From: Chromatiales bacterium 21-64-14
Lineage (GTDB): Bacteria > Pseudomonadota > Gammaproteobacteria > 21-64-14
Assembly: GCA_002255365.1 (NCBI GenBank)
Contig: NCBI01000004.1
Span: 62,001 to 126,000, forward strand
Length of the DNA: 64,000 nucleotides
Direction of reading: 5' to 3'
Below are positions 30,086-37,772 of this stretch, one piece after another. The notes below the pieces were generated by a model that had not been told where the DNA came from, searched no databases, and worked only from the letters and a program-made list of their open reading frames with translations. A program made the position numbers and the translations under genes. Numbering within the stretch: the first letter of the stretch is position 1; every line of letters begins with the position of its first letter.

Positions 30086-30128
30086 AGTCTACCCCCGGCA
30101 GGCCTTCGAGTTTCTTGACGGGGATCAA
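30086..30128 (-). promoter_or_regulatory. FNR/Dnr-type box and -10 before the radical SAM gene
   Basis: On the minus strand TTGAT-CCCC-GTCAA (30128-30115) is one base from the FNR/Dnr consensus TTGAT-N4-ATCAA. A TAGACT hexamer (30091-30086) follows after 23 bases, within one base of the spacing used by class II activators. The predicted start is about 90 bases upstream of the radical SAM gene. The box is also 243 bases from the divergent barrel-copC-copD genes. The rest of the 29,990-30,370 gap holds nothing I can identify. Confidence 0.5.
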
Positions 30129-30370
30129 GCGCGATCGCAGTCTCCGGCGCTGGGCTCCGTTGTGGTCGACAATAGCGCGCGCGGAAAGCACCGATTTCGG
30201 GTACGGGTTATTCCGCGACAGTGAGGATTGGTTCCATCGTCTTGGCGCGCAGTTATGCGCGCTCGTGGCCCATACCTTGAGCGGTGTGGAGCCTTACGCT
30301 ACGACCGCGCGGGATGCGGCAATATGGCGCATTTGCGCCCGTGGGTCGGCGCCGATAGACTAGCCCCCCG

Positions 30371-31267
30371 ATGCGTTTGCGATCGATCTTTGTGCGCCCT
30401 CCCCGTGCCGCGTGCGCGTTCGCATGGTGGGTGGCCATGTTTGTTCCGGCCGTCGGGTCCGCGCATGCGATCGCGGGCATGCGGGTGTTCCCGGCGACGT
30501 TGAGTTTTGACGACCCGGGCGTGGCCAATGAGGCCGCCGTGGGCTTCGGACGGGTGCGTGCCCCAGGCGCTGTGCAGAAGGACCTTTCGGTCGACTACTC
30601 CAAGACCTTAACGCGCCGGTTCGGCCTTTCGGTGGGCGGTGACTACCAATGGCAGACCCCCGACGCCGGACCAGCGGTGCGCGGTTGGGACAACCTCGCG
30701 CTCGCTGCGCAGTATCAACTCTTCGTCAACGGTCCGCACGAGGCGATCGGCTTGGTTGGCCTTGGCGCGAGTGTGGGCGGGACCGGCAGCGCGTCGATTG
30801 CTGAGGGCTACTCGACGATCTCCCCGGAATTTGCGTTCGGCAAGGGCATGGGCGATCTTCCATGGGGGCTGCGTTACTTGCGCCCCCTGGCCGTGACCGG
30901 CGCGGTTTCTGTGGACTTCCCGATCGCTGGTGCGGGCGCGAGCGCGCAGCCGAACGTATTGAACTGGGCGTTCTCCCTCCAATACAGCCTGCCGTATCTT
31001 CAGGATTTCGTAAAGTACGTGGGGCTGAAAGCCCCGTTCGCAAATATGGTTCCGGTCGTGGAGTTTCCGATGCAGACCGTCTCGGGCCGGACCACGGGGT
31101 ACATGAACCCGGGTGTGATCTGGCTCGGACATTACTACCAGATTGGCTTGGAGGCGCAGATTCCGGTCAGCGCGGACTCGGGTTCCGGCGTGGGCTTTGT
31201 GTTTGGTGTGAATCTCTATCTTGACGACCTGCTGCCGCACAGTCTGGGGCGCGCGCTGTGGAACTGA
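30371..31267 (+). CDS. Predicted outer-membrane beta-barrel protein beside copCD
   Basis: 298-residue exported protein of unknown function. A long signal peptide (about 1-36, ending VGSAHA) is followed by repeated amphipathic strands with Gly and aromatic residues (for example LSVGGDYQWQTP, AFSLQYSLPYLQDFVKYVG, GLEAQIPVSADSGSGVGFVF), ending LYLDDLLPHSLGRALWN. This pattern suggests a beta-barrel, perhaps a porin-like transporter; I know of no named function. It overlaps copC by 10 bases, so it is part of the same operon and may take part in copper handling. Confidence 0.65.
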   Translation: MRLRSIFVRPPRAACAFAWWVAMFVPAVGSAHAIAGMRVFPATLSFDDPGVANEAAVGFGRVRAPGAVQKDLSVDYSKTLTRRFGLSVGGDYQWQTPDAGPAVRGWDNLALAAQYQLFVNGPHEAIGLVGLGASVGGTGSASIAEGYSTISPEFAFGKGMGDLPWGLRYLRPLAVTGAVSVDFPIAGAGASAQPNVLNWAFSLQYSLPYLQDFVKYVGLKAPFANMVPVVEFPMQTVSGRTTGYMNPGVIWLGHYYQIGLEAQIPVSADSGSGVGFVFGVNLYLDDLLPHSLGRALWN

Positions 31268-31626
31268 AAATCCCTTACCGATGGCGTTGGTCGGTGCTCG
31301 GCTGCGTGCTGATTACGGGTAGCGCCTGGGCGCATGCGTTCCCGGTGCGATCGAGTCCGCAGGTCGGGGCCAGCCTGACGCACGCACCCGCGGCGGTCAC
31401 GATCTGGTTCGATGCGGAACTCGAGCCGCTGTTCTCGCGGCTGACGGTCACCGACGCGCACGAGCGGCAGGTGAGTACAGGCCCCGCGCGGGTACCCGCC
31501 GGACACCCGCGCGAGCTGACCGCGCAGCTCGCGCCGCTGGCCTCTGGCACCTACATCGTTTCCTGGAGCGTGGTGGCCACCGACGGCCACCATACCGAGG
31601 GACGCTTCCGCTTCGTGGTCCGATAA
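31258..31626 (+). CDS. copC: Periplasmic copper-binding protein CopC
   Basis: 122-residue protein with a signal peptide (1-25, ...GSAWA) and a CopC beta-barrel domain. Cleavage would expose His26 as the first residue, the expected amino-terminal copper ligand. The core follows with SSPQVGASLTHAPAAVTIWF and the closing motif ATDGHHTEGRFRFVV, which carries the second ligand region. CopC passes Cu(II) to the membrane partner CopD. Start is GTG 31258, overlapping the upstream gene's stop, so translational coupling is likely. copD starts seven bases after its stop. Confidence 0.9.
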   Translation: MELKIPYRWRWSVLGCVLITGSAWAHAFPVRSSPQVGASLTHAPAAVTIWFDAELEPLFSRLTVTDAHERQVSTGPARVPAGHPRELTAQLAPLASGTYIVSWSVVATDGHHTEGRFRFVVR

Positions 31627-31633
31627 CCGCGCG

Positions 31634-32641
31634 ATGGAATCCATCTTCGTTGCTGCCACGTGGTTCGACGTGATCGCGCTGTGTATGGCGGTTGGCGCGG
31701 CTTTGTGTGTGCTGTGGGTCGTGCCGCGCGCGGATCATGAGGTGTTCGCGCGCGGCCTGCGGCGTGGGTTCGCGTCGGCGCTGGCATTGCTTACGGTAAG
31801 CAGTGTGGTTTTGGCGGTGACGCGCACCCTGGAGATGAGCGGGGCAGGGTGGAGCGGCGTGGGACATTTCCTGCCGCTGGTCGTCGCGCACACGCATTTC
31901 GGGCTGCTGTGGCAGGTGCGGATAATCGCCATCGGTGCGGCGTGGTTGGCTGGTATCTCATACGTGTATAACGGGCGCGCTGCGGTAGCGGGCGCGCTTG
32001 GGTTGCTCGCCGCTTCCATGGTCATTGCCTATACCCGCGCCGCGTCCGGGCACGCGGGGGACGCGGGCCCATTCGCCCCGGCGGTATGGGTGGACACGGC
32101 GCATCTGCTTGCCGCAGGTGCATGGGTGGGGCCGCTGTTCATTTTCTCGACCGTGGTATTTCCGACGCTGCGGCGCGTTTGCGTGGCGCCGGCGCAGCTC
32201 GCGGTGGGCCTCTTCGAACGCCTCTCGACGCTGGCGGGTGCCGCGTTGGCAATGGTCGTGGCAAGCGGATTCTACAGCGCATGGCGTGGACTTGGCGGTG
32301 TCGCGGCGCTGTGGAGGACGTCGTACGGGCAAATATTGCTGGTGAAGATATCGCTCGTAGCGGCCATGGTGGCAATCGGTGCCCATAACCGCTACGTCAA
32401 GCGCCCGACGTTACGCCGTACCGCTGGCGGCCCAGCCGGAGTCGTTTGGACGGCACATGCGGCGCGCGCGGTTCTCTTGGAGGCGGTGCTGGCACTGGGT
32501 GTGCTGCTTGCTGCGGCGTCGCTGCACCACACCATGCCGCCTTCGGATCATCCGGCCGGCATGCAAATGCTGGGCCGGGTCCCAGCGCCCACGAAGCTTG
32601 ATGTACCGGCCGTGGACGCCGTTCGGCGGTGGGCGACGTGA
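31634..32641 (+). CDS. copD: Copper-transport membrane protein CopD
   Basis: 335-residue inner-membrane protein with about eight transmembrane helices, of the CopD family associated with copper uptake into the cytoplasm. Conserved histidines lie at helix ends (for example HFLPLVVAHTHFGLLWQVR, YTRAASGHAGDAG, VDTAHLLAAGAWVGPLFIF and a late SLHHTMPPSDHPAG), candidates for metal binding. Start ATG 31634, seven bases after copC. The preference for copper import suggests supply of cuproenzymes, which would suit the neighbouring nitrogen-oxide genes, but that link is inference. Confidence 0.87.
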   Translation: MESIFVAATWFDVIALCMAVGAALCVLWVVPRADHEVFARGLRRGFASALALLTVSSVVLAVTRTLEMSGAGWSGVGHFLPLVVAHTHFGLLWQVRIIAIGAAWLAGISYVYNGRAAVAGALGLLAASMVIAYTRAASGHAGDAGPFAPAVWVDTAHLLAAGAWVGPLFIFSTVVFPTLRRVCVAPAQLAVGLFERLSTLAGAALAMVVASGFYSAWRGLGGVAALWRTSYGQILLVKISLVAAMVAIGAHNRYVKRPTLRRTAGGPAGVVWTAHAARAVLLEAVLALGVLLAAASLHHTMPPSDHPAGMQMLGRVPAPTKLDVPAVDAVRRWAT

Positions 32642-32721
32642 AGAAGCGTCGTCTCAGGCCGGGAGGCGGTTTAGCCAATGGGACTTTGACACGGGCGGTG
32701 ATCGCGGGTGCGGAACGGGCG

Positions 32722-33414
32722 TCAGAAGGTCTCCTGGGTCGCCGCCGGGCCGCCGCGGGGCCAGAGTACCGGCCAGAGGCGCACGGTGAACAGCAGCAGG
32801 GCGCTCCAGGCGCAGGCCGCACCGGCCACGGTCAGCGGTGAGAGCCGGAGCCAGAATCCCAGGACCAGGCCCAGGACGCCCAGGTGGGCGAGGGTGATCT
32901 GAGCCCAGGCCGTGGTCCCCACCCAGATGGCATTGCCGGTGAAACGCGGTAGCATGTGTTCGCCCAGTCCGTAGACCATGAACACCAGGAAACCCAGCGT
33001 GAACAAATGCAAGGGGGCTACCCGCGCCGGCCCGCTGGCGAACAGGCCGCCGTTCATCACCAGAGAACCGCCGGCCAGGAACAGGTAGATCACCGAGGAG
33101 AGCACCGCGATCCGGCTGCTGCGCGCCATGCCCAGCCCCACATGATGTTTGTGGCTCGCGGCCTTGGGGGGTGCGGTGCCCACCAGTTCCAGGGCCTGGG
33201 TCTTGGTCTGGACCCCGACCGCCTTGAGGACGCCGTCGATCAGCGTCGAGGGTACGCTCTTCAGGCGCAGGTGGCTGACCAGTTCGCGGGCCTCGGGCTG
33301 GCCCATGTCCAGCACCTCGAACTCGATGTCGCGCTCCTCGGACACTTCGCGCCACACCTTCTCCGCGAGATGGCAGGAGGTGCACCATTCCGAGACCAGC
33401 AGTTGTACCTTCAT
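32722..33414 (-). CDS. Thioredoxin-fold domain fused to a four-helix membrane domain
   Basis: 230-residue fusion. Residues 1 to about 80 form a thioredoxin/glutaredoxin-like domain with redox motif CTSC (11-14) and a cis-proline at VPST (54-57). A His-rich linker (SHKHH, 87-91) leads to four predicted membrane helices (about 101-220). The second carries H136 and H153 in LHLFTLGF...GEHMLPRFTG, the same pattern as in the 34,293 gene and reminiscent of haem-binding helices in NnrS and oxidase subunit I. The gene is last of a three-gene minus-strand set (34 bases after the H-like protein). Such a fusion could couple thiol chemistry to membrane haem electron transfer; no characterised homologue is known to me. 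Confidence 0.75.
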   Translation of the reverse strand: MKVQLLVSEWCTSCHLAEKVWREVSEERDIEFEVLDMGQPEARELVSHLRLKSVPSTLIDGVLKAVGVQTKTQALELVGTAPPKAASHKHHVGLGMARSSRIAVLSSVIYLFLAGGSLVMNGGLFASGPARVAPLHLFTLGFLVFMVYGLGEHMLPRFTGNAIWVGTTAWAQITLAHLGVLGLVLGFWLRLSPLTVAGAACAWSALLLFTVRLWPVLWPRGGPAATQETF

Positions 33415-33448
33415 TCCCGGGCCTCCGGCGCCATGGTTCGTTCGCCGC

Positions 33449-33895
33449 TCAATCGGCGCAACGCATGCATTGCACCTCGTAGCGTTCGATCCACGCCCGC
33501 AGGGCCTCCTGAGCCTGGTCTCCGTGGGTCAGCCGTTCCATGGCGGTGGCCGGATCGTCGGGTTGGACCACCACCAGCCAGGCATCCGTGTAGGGCGCCA
33601 CATTCACGAAGCCCGGGTTTTTTTCCACCTCCGGGTTGATGCGCACCACGGTGCCGTCGAAGGGCGTGGGGATGCCGCCCGCCCACTTGCCCGATTCGAG
33701 GCGGGCCACCGACTTGCCCGCCTTGCGGCGCGTGCCCACTTTCTTGAAGAAGATGTACTGCACGCGGCCGGCCATGGTCTGTGCCGGGTCGGTGATGCCC
33801 AGGGTATAGACCCCGTCGGGTTCCGGGCGCACCCACACATAGTCCAGATCGTAGTAGAGATCTTCCGGCAACTCGCAACCCCGGTACTCGGCCAT
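33449..33895 (-). CDS. H-protein-like lipoyl carrier protein
   Basis: 148-residue protein of the glycine cleavage H-protein fold. It shows YVWVRPEPDGVYTLGITD (20-37) and the lipoylation hairpin SVARLESGKWAGGIPTPFDG with candidate lipoyl Lys70, then VVRINPEVEKNPGFVN...DAWLVVV. It ends in an added CxxC (C143, C146), not usual for GcvH. No gcvT or gcvP lies nearby, so it is probably not the glycine cleavage carrier. Non-GcvH lipoyl proteins of this shape serve other redox systems, for example LbpA in sulfur oxidation. Start ATG 33895 is two bases after the stop of the upstream membrane gene, showing tight coupling. Confidence 0.8.
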   Translation of the reverse strand: MAEYRGCELPEDLYYDLDYVWVRPEPDGVYTLGITDPAQTMAGRVQYIFFKKVGTRRKAGKSVARLESGKWAGGIPTPFDGTVVRINPEVEKNPGFVNVAPYTDAWLVVVQPDDPATAMERLTHGDQAQEALRAWIERYEVQCMRCAD

Positions 33896-33897
33896 GG

Positions 33898-34293
33898 TCA
33901 GCCTCCTGGTCCGTAATGGCGCACGGTGGCGAGGATGTTCACGGTAAACAGCCCGATCGCCAGCCACGACAACGCCCCACCCGCCACCAGCAGGGCAGTG
34001 CGCATCACCAGCCACCCGGCCGCCATGAGCCACAAGCCGAGGTTGGCCAGATAGAGTTGCCAGTCGGCGAGTCGTTCGGAGAACAACGGACGGCCGGCGA
34101 AGCGCGGCAGCACGTGCAGTCCCACGCCATAGATCATCATGGCGATGAACCCCAGCAGCATCAGGTGCCCGTGCAGCAGCGCCACGTTGCCGGGAATCAG
34201 GCCCGGATCCACCAGCCAGGCGATGCCGATGAGTCCGCCGATCAGCCCGTAGATCAGCGACAGGGTGATGAAGAAACGGTTGCGCTTATGCAT
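33898..34293 (-). CDS. Small four-helix haem-type membrane protein
   Basis: 131-residue integral membrane protein with four predicted helices (about 8-28, 38-62, 78-97 and 101-124). Histidines H41, H43 and H60 lie in LLHGHLMLLGF...GVGLHVLPRFAG, a pattern like the haem-ligating helices of cbb3 oxidase subunit I and of NnrS. Too short to be an oxidase. It is the first gene of the operon with the lipoyl carrier and thioredoxin fusion, and its promoter carries a Dnr-type box at the class II position. The start at 34293 would be almost leaderless if that promoter is right. Confidence 0.72.
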   Translation of the reverse strand: MHKRNRFFITLSLIYGLIGGLIGIAWLVDPGLIPGNVALLHGHLMLLGFIAMMIYGVGLHVLPRFAGRPLFSERLADWQLYLANLGLWLMAAGWLVMRTALLVAGGALSWLAIGLFTVNILATVRHYGPGG

Positions 34294-34300
34294 TGGACCC

Positions 34301-34342
34301 AGTCTAATCGAGGCCGTCGCCAGGGCACATGACCCGGATCAA
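34301..34342 (-). promoter_or_regulatory. Class II FNR/Dnr-type promoter
   Basis: On the minus strand TTGAT-CCGG-GTCAT (34342-34329) matches 8 of the 10 specific positions of the FNR/Dnr dyad. A TAGACT -10 (34306-34301) follows exactly 22 bases later, which places the box centre at -41.5 relative to a start site at about 34294. That is the standard class II activator geometry. The transcript would begin one base before the ATG of the 34,293 gene. The same box lies 44 bases upstream of the divergent dnr gene. Confidence 0.6.
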
Positions 34343-34386
34343 GGCGGATGGTCCGCGCGCCCGGTTGCCGTATGATAGGCGCAGTC

Positions 34387-35073
34387 ATGGTCGAGAACCA
34401 GAGTCAGGATCTGGAGTTGCGCCGCGTCTATCTGTTCGCGGGCCTCGATGACGTCCAGCTCGACCAGGTGAAACGCGGATTGCGCGTGCTGCGTCTCGCC
34501 GAGTCGGAACGGCTGTTCGACCACGGTCAGGCCGCGGAGCGGTTCTTCCTGGTGCGCAGCGGCCAGATCAAGCTCTACCGCCTGTCCACCGGCGGTGCGG
34601 AGAAGGTGATCGAGATCATCCAGCCGGGGCAGACGTTCGCCGAGGCCGTGGTGTTCATGGAGCGTCAGGTCTACCCGGTCAGCGCCCAGGCCCTGTCCCC
34701 CACAGAGCTCTGGTCGTTTGAAAACCGTGCCTTCCTGGCGCTGCTGCGGCAGTCGTCGGACACCTGCTTCCGGCTGATGGCCGATATGAGCATGCGTTTG
34801 CATGCGCACATCAACGAGATCAACGGCCTTACCCTGCAGAATGCCACCCTGCGTCTGGTGGGTTTCCTGGTGCGCCAGATGGCCGAGCACGGGTCCGCGG
34901 ACGGGCGCCTGGAACTACCCGCGGCCAAGAACGTGATCGCCTCCCGTCTCTCGGTGCAGCCCGAGACCCTGTCCCGCATCCTCCACAACCTGAGCGCGGA
35001 CGGCGTCATCACCGTGCAGGGCAGGATGATTCAGATCCACGACCTCGAACGGCTCCAGGGCTATCTGGACTGA
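34387..35073 (+). CDS. dnr: Crp/Fnr-family regulator of the Dnr type
   Basis: 228-residue transcription factor with a cyclic-nucleotide-type sensor domain (1 to about 125), a long dimerisation helix and a winged helix-turn-helix whose recognition helix reads LSVQPETLSRILHNL. The PETLSR core is that of Dnr/NNR regulators, which bind TTGAT-N4-ATCAA sites. There is only one cysteine, so the FNR iron-sulfur cluster is absent; Dnr proteins instead sense NO through haem. Start ATG 34387 is preferred; ATG 34372 is possible. A TATGAT hexamer at 34371 may be its -10. Divergent from the membrane/lipoyl/thioredoxin operon and in a locus with NnrS, so a role in NO response is likely. Confidence 0.87.
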   Translation: MVENQSQDLELRRVYLFAGLDDVQLDQVKRGLRVLRLAESERLFDHGQAAERFFLVRSGQIKLYRLSTGGAEKVIEIIQPGQTFAEAVVFMERQVYPVSAQALSPTELWSFENRAFLALLRQSSDTCFRLMADMSMRLHAHINEINGLTLQNATLRLVGFLVRQMAEHGSADGRLELPAAKNVIASRLSVQPETLSRILHNLSADGVITVQGRMIQIHDLERLQGYLD

Positions 35074-35296
35074 AACCCATCTCATGATGCATCCTGGCCG
35101 CCCATGCCGGGTGGCGAATCCGGCTGCGGGGCCCTTTGCCGGGTGTCGACGGCGCGCCCCGCAGGGACCGCACCGTGCGTGAACGCCCGATCGGCGATTT
35201 CGAGACCGGTTCCAGCGTCATCGACGCATGGCGAAACGCGTGGGAGATCGGACCGATGCCGTTTCCGCTGCCAGGCTCTGGCAGACCGGATCACGA

Positions 35297-35683
35297 TCAG
35301 GGCAGGGTGGAGAAGGGCAGCGGATTGCGGCTCACCGCCACCGCCACGATATAGAAGAACACCCCCTGGGCCGCGATCCAGGCGCCGATACGCGTGCCGC
35401 GTCGGCGCCCGAGACGCAACGCGACCAGCCCCAGGCCGATGTAGACGATCAACCCGGCAAGTTTCGCGGTCAGCCATCCGTCGACCAGCGGGTATTGGTG
35501 GATGAGCACCGCAAGCGTGACGCCGCTCGCGAGCAGCAGCGTGTCGATCACGTGCGGGACGATCCGCACCCAGCGTCGTTGCAACTGCGCGGATCGCCGG
35601 ATCATCCACACGCCGCGCGTGAAGAACAGGGCATAACTCAGGATCACGGTGCTCACGTGTATGGTCTTGATCAGCTGCAGCAT
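35297..35683 (-). CDS. SirB2-like membrane protein
   Basis: 128-residue inner-membrane protein with four hydrophobic helices, matching the SirB2 family: LIKTIHVSTVILSYALFFTR at the start, VPHVIDTLLLASGVTLAVL, YPLVDGWLTAKLAGLIVYIG and a Gly/Arg-rich loop (RLGRRRGTRIG). The family was named from an invasion-gene regulator screen, but its biochemical role is unsettled; it frequently accompanies NnrS-type genes. Start ATG 35683. It is last in the minus-strand set 37,445-35,297, 22 bases after the CopD-like gene. Confidence 0.8.
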   Translation of the reverse strand: MLQLIKTIHVSTVILSYALFFTRGVWMIRRSAQLQRRWVRIVPHVIDTLLLASGVTLAVLIHQYPLVDGWLTAKLAGLIVYIGLGLVALRLGRRRGTRIGAWIAAQGVFFYIVAVAVSRNPLPFSTLP

Positions 35684-35705
35684 CGCGGGCGCTTCCGGTC
35701 GGGCC

Positions 35706-36179
35706 TCAGAACGTCCAGCCGTGGCTGCCGGCGACCGCACCCGCCACGGCGATCAGGCTCACGAGCAGCAACACCCAGTGCATGCGCTGGATGAAAGCGA
35801 ATGTCCCGCCCGGATCGCGTGCCGCGCGCGCGCGGAACAACCGGTGCAACACCAGCGGCTCGAGCACGAACAGCATCAGTGTGAAGATCGCCCAGACCAG
35901 GATCATGGCACCGACCCACCAGTGTGACCATTGGTGGATCCACGCCCAGCCGTGCAGGTAGTTCAACATATACAGGCCGCTTGCGCCGGTGATCAGCGTA
36001 GTCCATCGCGCCTGGCGTGCGAAACGCGCCTCGACCCGCTCGAAGAACGCAACCCGCTCCTCCGGGTCCTTGAACCGGCGCACCGCCGGTAGCAACACGG
36101 TTGTAACCATGGCCACGCCGCCGATCCAGAACACCACGCCCAGTACGTGGATCACGCGCGCCAGGATGAACGATCCCAT
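35706..36179 (-). CDS. CopD/DUF2269-like membrane protein
   Basis: 157-residue protein with four predicted membrane helices. The N-terminus ILARVIHVLGVVFWIGGVAM has the conserved His of CopD-type helices (RxxHV-x6-WIGG). Further features are RQARWTTLITGASGLYML, HWWVGAMILVWAIFTLMLFV and the C-terminal MHWVLLLVSLIAVAGAVAGSHG. Similar genes are often next to nnrS. Function is unknown; the His pattern would allow haem or copper binding. Located between nnrS (36 bases upstream) and the SirB2-like gene. Confidence 0.72.
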   Translation of the reverse strand: MGSFILARVIHVLGVVFWIGGVAMVTTVLLPAVRRFKDPEERVAFFERVEARFARQARWTTLITGASGLYMLNYLHGWAWIHQWSHWWVGAMILVWAIFTLMLFVLEPLVLHRLFRARAARDPGGTFAFIQRMHWVLLLVSLIAVAGAVAGSHGWTF

Positions 36180-36215
36180 CTCCCGCCTCCTCGTTCGGTT
36201 GCCCGCGACCGCGGA

Positions 36216-37445
36216 TCAGCCGGGTTTGCCGTCGATCCGCCGGCGCAGGTACATCGGCGCGTAGCGCGCGACCCACGGGCCGAGGCAGGCCAGCCAGGCG
36301 GCCGCGGCGAACACGTTGAGGGATACGCCGCCGATCTGCGATACCGCTGGGATCTCCGCGGCGATACGCAGCAGCGCGGTGATGCCCACCCCCCAGAAGC
36401 ACGCCCAGGTGAACGAATCGGCCGCCAGGGCGCGGCCGGAGTGGCCGAGGGTCACCCGGGACACCATGGCGACGATCATGGACGTCAGGAAGCCGATGCC
36501 GAGCGCGTGCAGCGGCGCGAGGCCGAGGATCGATCTCCCGCTCAGAAACAGGGTCAGGCTCTGGATCGTGTATAGGGCGAAGGCCACGGAGGCCCAGGCG
36601 AAGGCCACGTGCAGGAGCGCGAGCAGCCGCACCTGGAAACTGCGGATCAGCCCCCAGCGCCAAGTGTGGTAGGCGGCGACGCGCAGCAATGGCAGATCCA
36701 CGAACCACAGCCACCGGGCCTGGCCGGCCATGGCCAGGACGCCGTGCAGGACGCAGCATCCCAGCATGAGCAGCAGGGCGCCGCGCGGTTGGTATACGGT
36801 ATAGGGTTTCAGCACGGAATTGCTGAAAAAGGGGATCATGCGGTGCGCCACGCTCAGCAGCACCGGAACCAGGAACCACCACAAGCCCGCGTAGCGCGCG
36901 AAGGTCAGGTAGGCACCGTTCCCGCTGATGACCCACAGCAGGTAGGCCAGCATGCCCAGGGCGCCGGCGGCCAGCGCGGTATTGATCAGCGTCTCGTAGA
37001 ACTTATCGGGCGCGCGGGTCGCCTGATAGACCCGCAGCAGGGCGTAGATTCCCGTGAGCCAGCCCGCCAGATAGACCCCGACGCCCGCGGCGAGCAGCGC
37101 GCGCGACGCGAACAAACCCACGTACACCATCAGCATGCCGCTGGCCAGCAGCGCGAAGCTGCGGACGTAGCGGCGCCGCGGGATGGTCGCGCCGTCCATC
37201 CAGCGCGGATACGTGGTCATCAGAAACCCGAGAAAGAAGAACGGGAACAGCCCGTACACCATCAGGAACAAATGGGCGTAGGTGGCGGGGATGACGGTGG
37301 GCGGGGCGTGCCACAGCGCGGTGTAGCGGCCCACCAGTTCGGCGCCCCAGAACAACAGCGCCACCACCATCTGGGTGGCGCCCGCGAACATCATCATGCG
37401 GTGCGGTGCCGCGGAGAATGCCCATCGGGAGGTGGAATTCGGCAT
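36216..37445 (-). CDS. nnrS: NnrS family haem-copper membrane protein
   Basis: 409-residue integral membrane protein with about 12 helices. NnrS hallmarks are visible: FSAAPHRMMMFAGATQM at the start, ATYAHLFLMVYGLFPFFFLGFLMTTYPRW, MIPFFSNSVL, and PLHALGIGFLTSMIVAMVSRVTLGHSGR near residues 305-335. NnrS is a haem- and copper-containing protein made under NO control in denitrifiers and important for resisting nitrosative stress. It heads an operon with the CopD-like and SirB2-like genes. An FNR/Dnr-type box lies about 80 bases upstream. Start ATG 37445. Confidence 0.9.
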   Translation of the reverse strand: MPNSTSRWAFSAAPHRMMMFAGATQMVVALLFWGAELVGRYTALWHAPPTVIPATYAHLFLMVYGLFPFFFLGFLMTTYPRWMDGATIPRRRYVRSFALLASGMLMVYVGLFASRALLAAGVGVYLAGWLTGIYALLRVYQATRAPDKFYETLINTALAAGALGMLAYLLWVISGNGAYLTFARYAGLWWFLVPVLLSVAHRMIPFFSNSVLKPYTVYQPRGALLLMLGCCVLHGVLAMAGQARWLWFVDLPLLRVAAYHTWRWGLIRSFQVRLLALLHVAFAWASVAFALYTIQSLTLFLSGRSILGLAPLHALGIGFLTSMIVAMVSRVTLGHSGRALAADSFTWACFWGVGITALLRIAAEIPAVSQIGGVSLNVFAAAAWLACLGPWVARYAPMYLRRRIDGKPG

Positions 37446-37520
37446 GGCTTAATCCGGGGTGGGGATCGCGGTTCTCCGGCCGTCGTGGGGCATCACATCA
37501 TAGGATACGACGCGGCGGCG

Positions 37521-37534
37521 TTGATGTGAGTCAA
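37521..37534. promoter_or_regulatory. FNR/Dnr-type box upstream of nnrS
   Basis: TTGAT-GTGA-GTCAA (37521-37534) is one base from the perfect FNR/Dnr dyad. It lies 76 bases upstream of the nnrS start. A TATGAT hexamer on the minus strand (37502-37497) is a possible -10, although its distance is about four bases short of ideal class II spacing. Confidence 0.55.
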
Positions 37535-37647
37535 GGGGTTTGCCCCACGGCCGGGTACGCCTTGGGCGGGTGGGGGTGGTGTTCGATCGCCAGCATGACG
37601 AATCGCGCCACGGCGCCGAGGCGGACCCTCGGTGTGGTCCGAAAGGC

Positions 37648-37723
37648 TGGCGCTCCCACGGGGACTCGAACCCCGGTTTTTGCCGTGAGAGGGCAACGTC
37701 CTGGACCGCTAGACGATGGGAGC
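37648..37723 (-). tRNA. tRNA-Glu (anticodon CTC)
   Basis: Reading the minus strand, the acceptor stem GCTCCC pairs with GGGAGC, followed by G and an encoded CCA (37650-37648). The anticodon stem TTGCC/GGCAA encloses the loop CTCTCAC with anticodon CTC, and the T arm is CCGGGGTTCGAGTCCCCG. The D arm and overall sequence resemble E. coli tRNA-Glu, which has TTC. The CTC anticodon reads only GAG, so a TTC isoacceptor must be elsewhere. It lies between nnrS and pcnB. Confidence 0.93.
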
Positions 37724-37772
37724 AGGGGCGACCAGGGGGCGTCTACCTGCCCCGCCCCCGGGAAGTGGTGGT

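Noticed and set aside
33449..33895. Annotation as glycine cleavage H protein (gcvH)
   Set aside because: The lipoyl fold is right, but gcvT/gcvP are absent nearby, an extra C-terminal CxxC is present, and the neighbours are Dnr-controlled membrane redox genes.
35267..35285. Hairpin CTGCCAG-GCT-CTGGCAG downstream of dnr as a terminator
   Set aside because: The stem is perfect but there is no T-run on either side, so intrinsic termination is not supported; it may simply be structured RNA.
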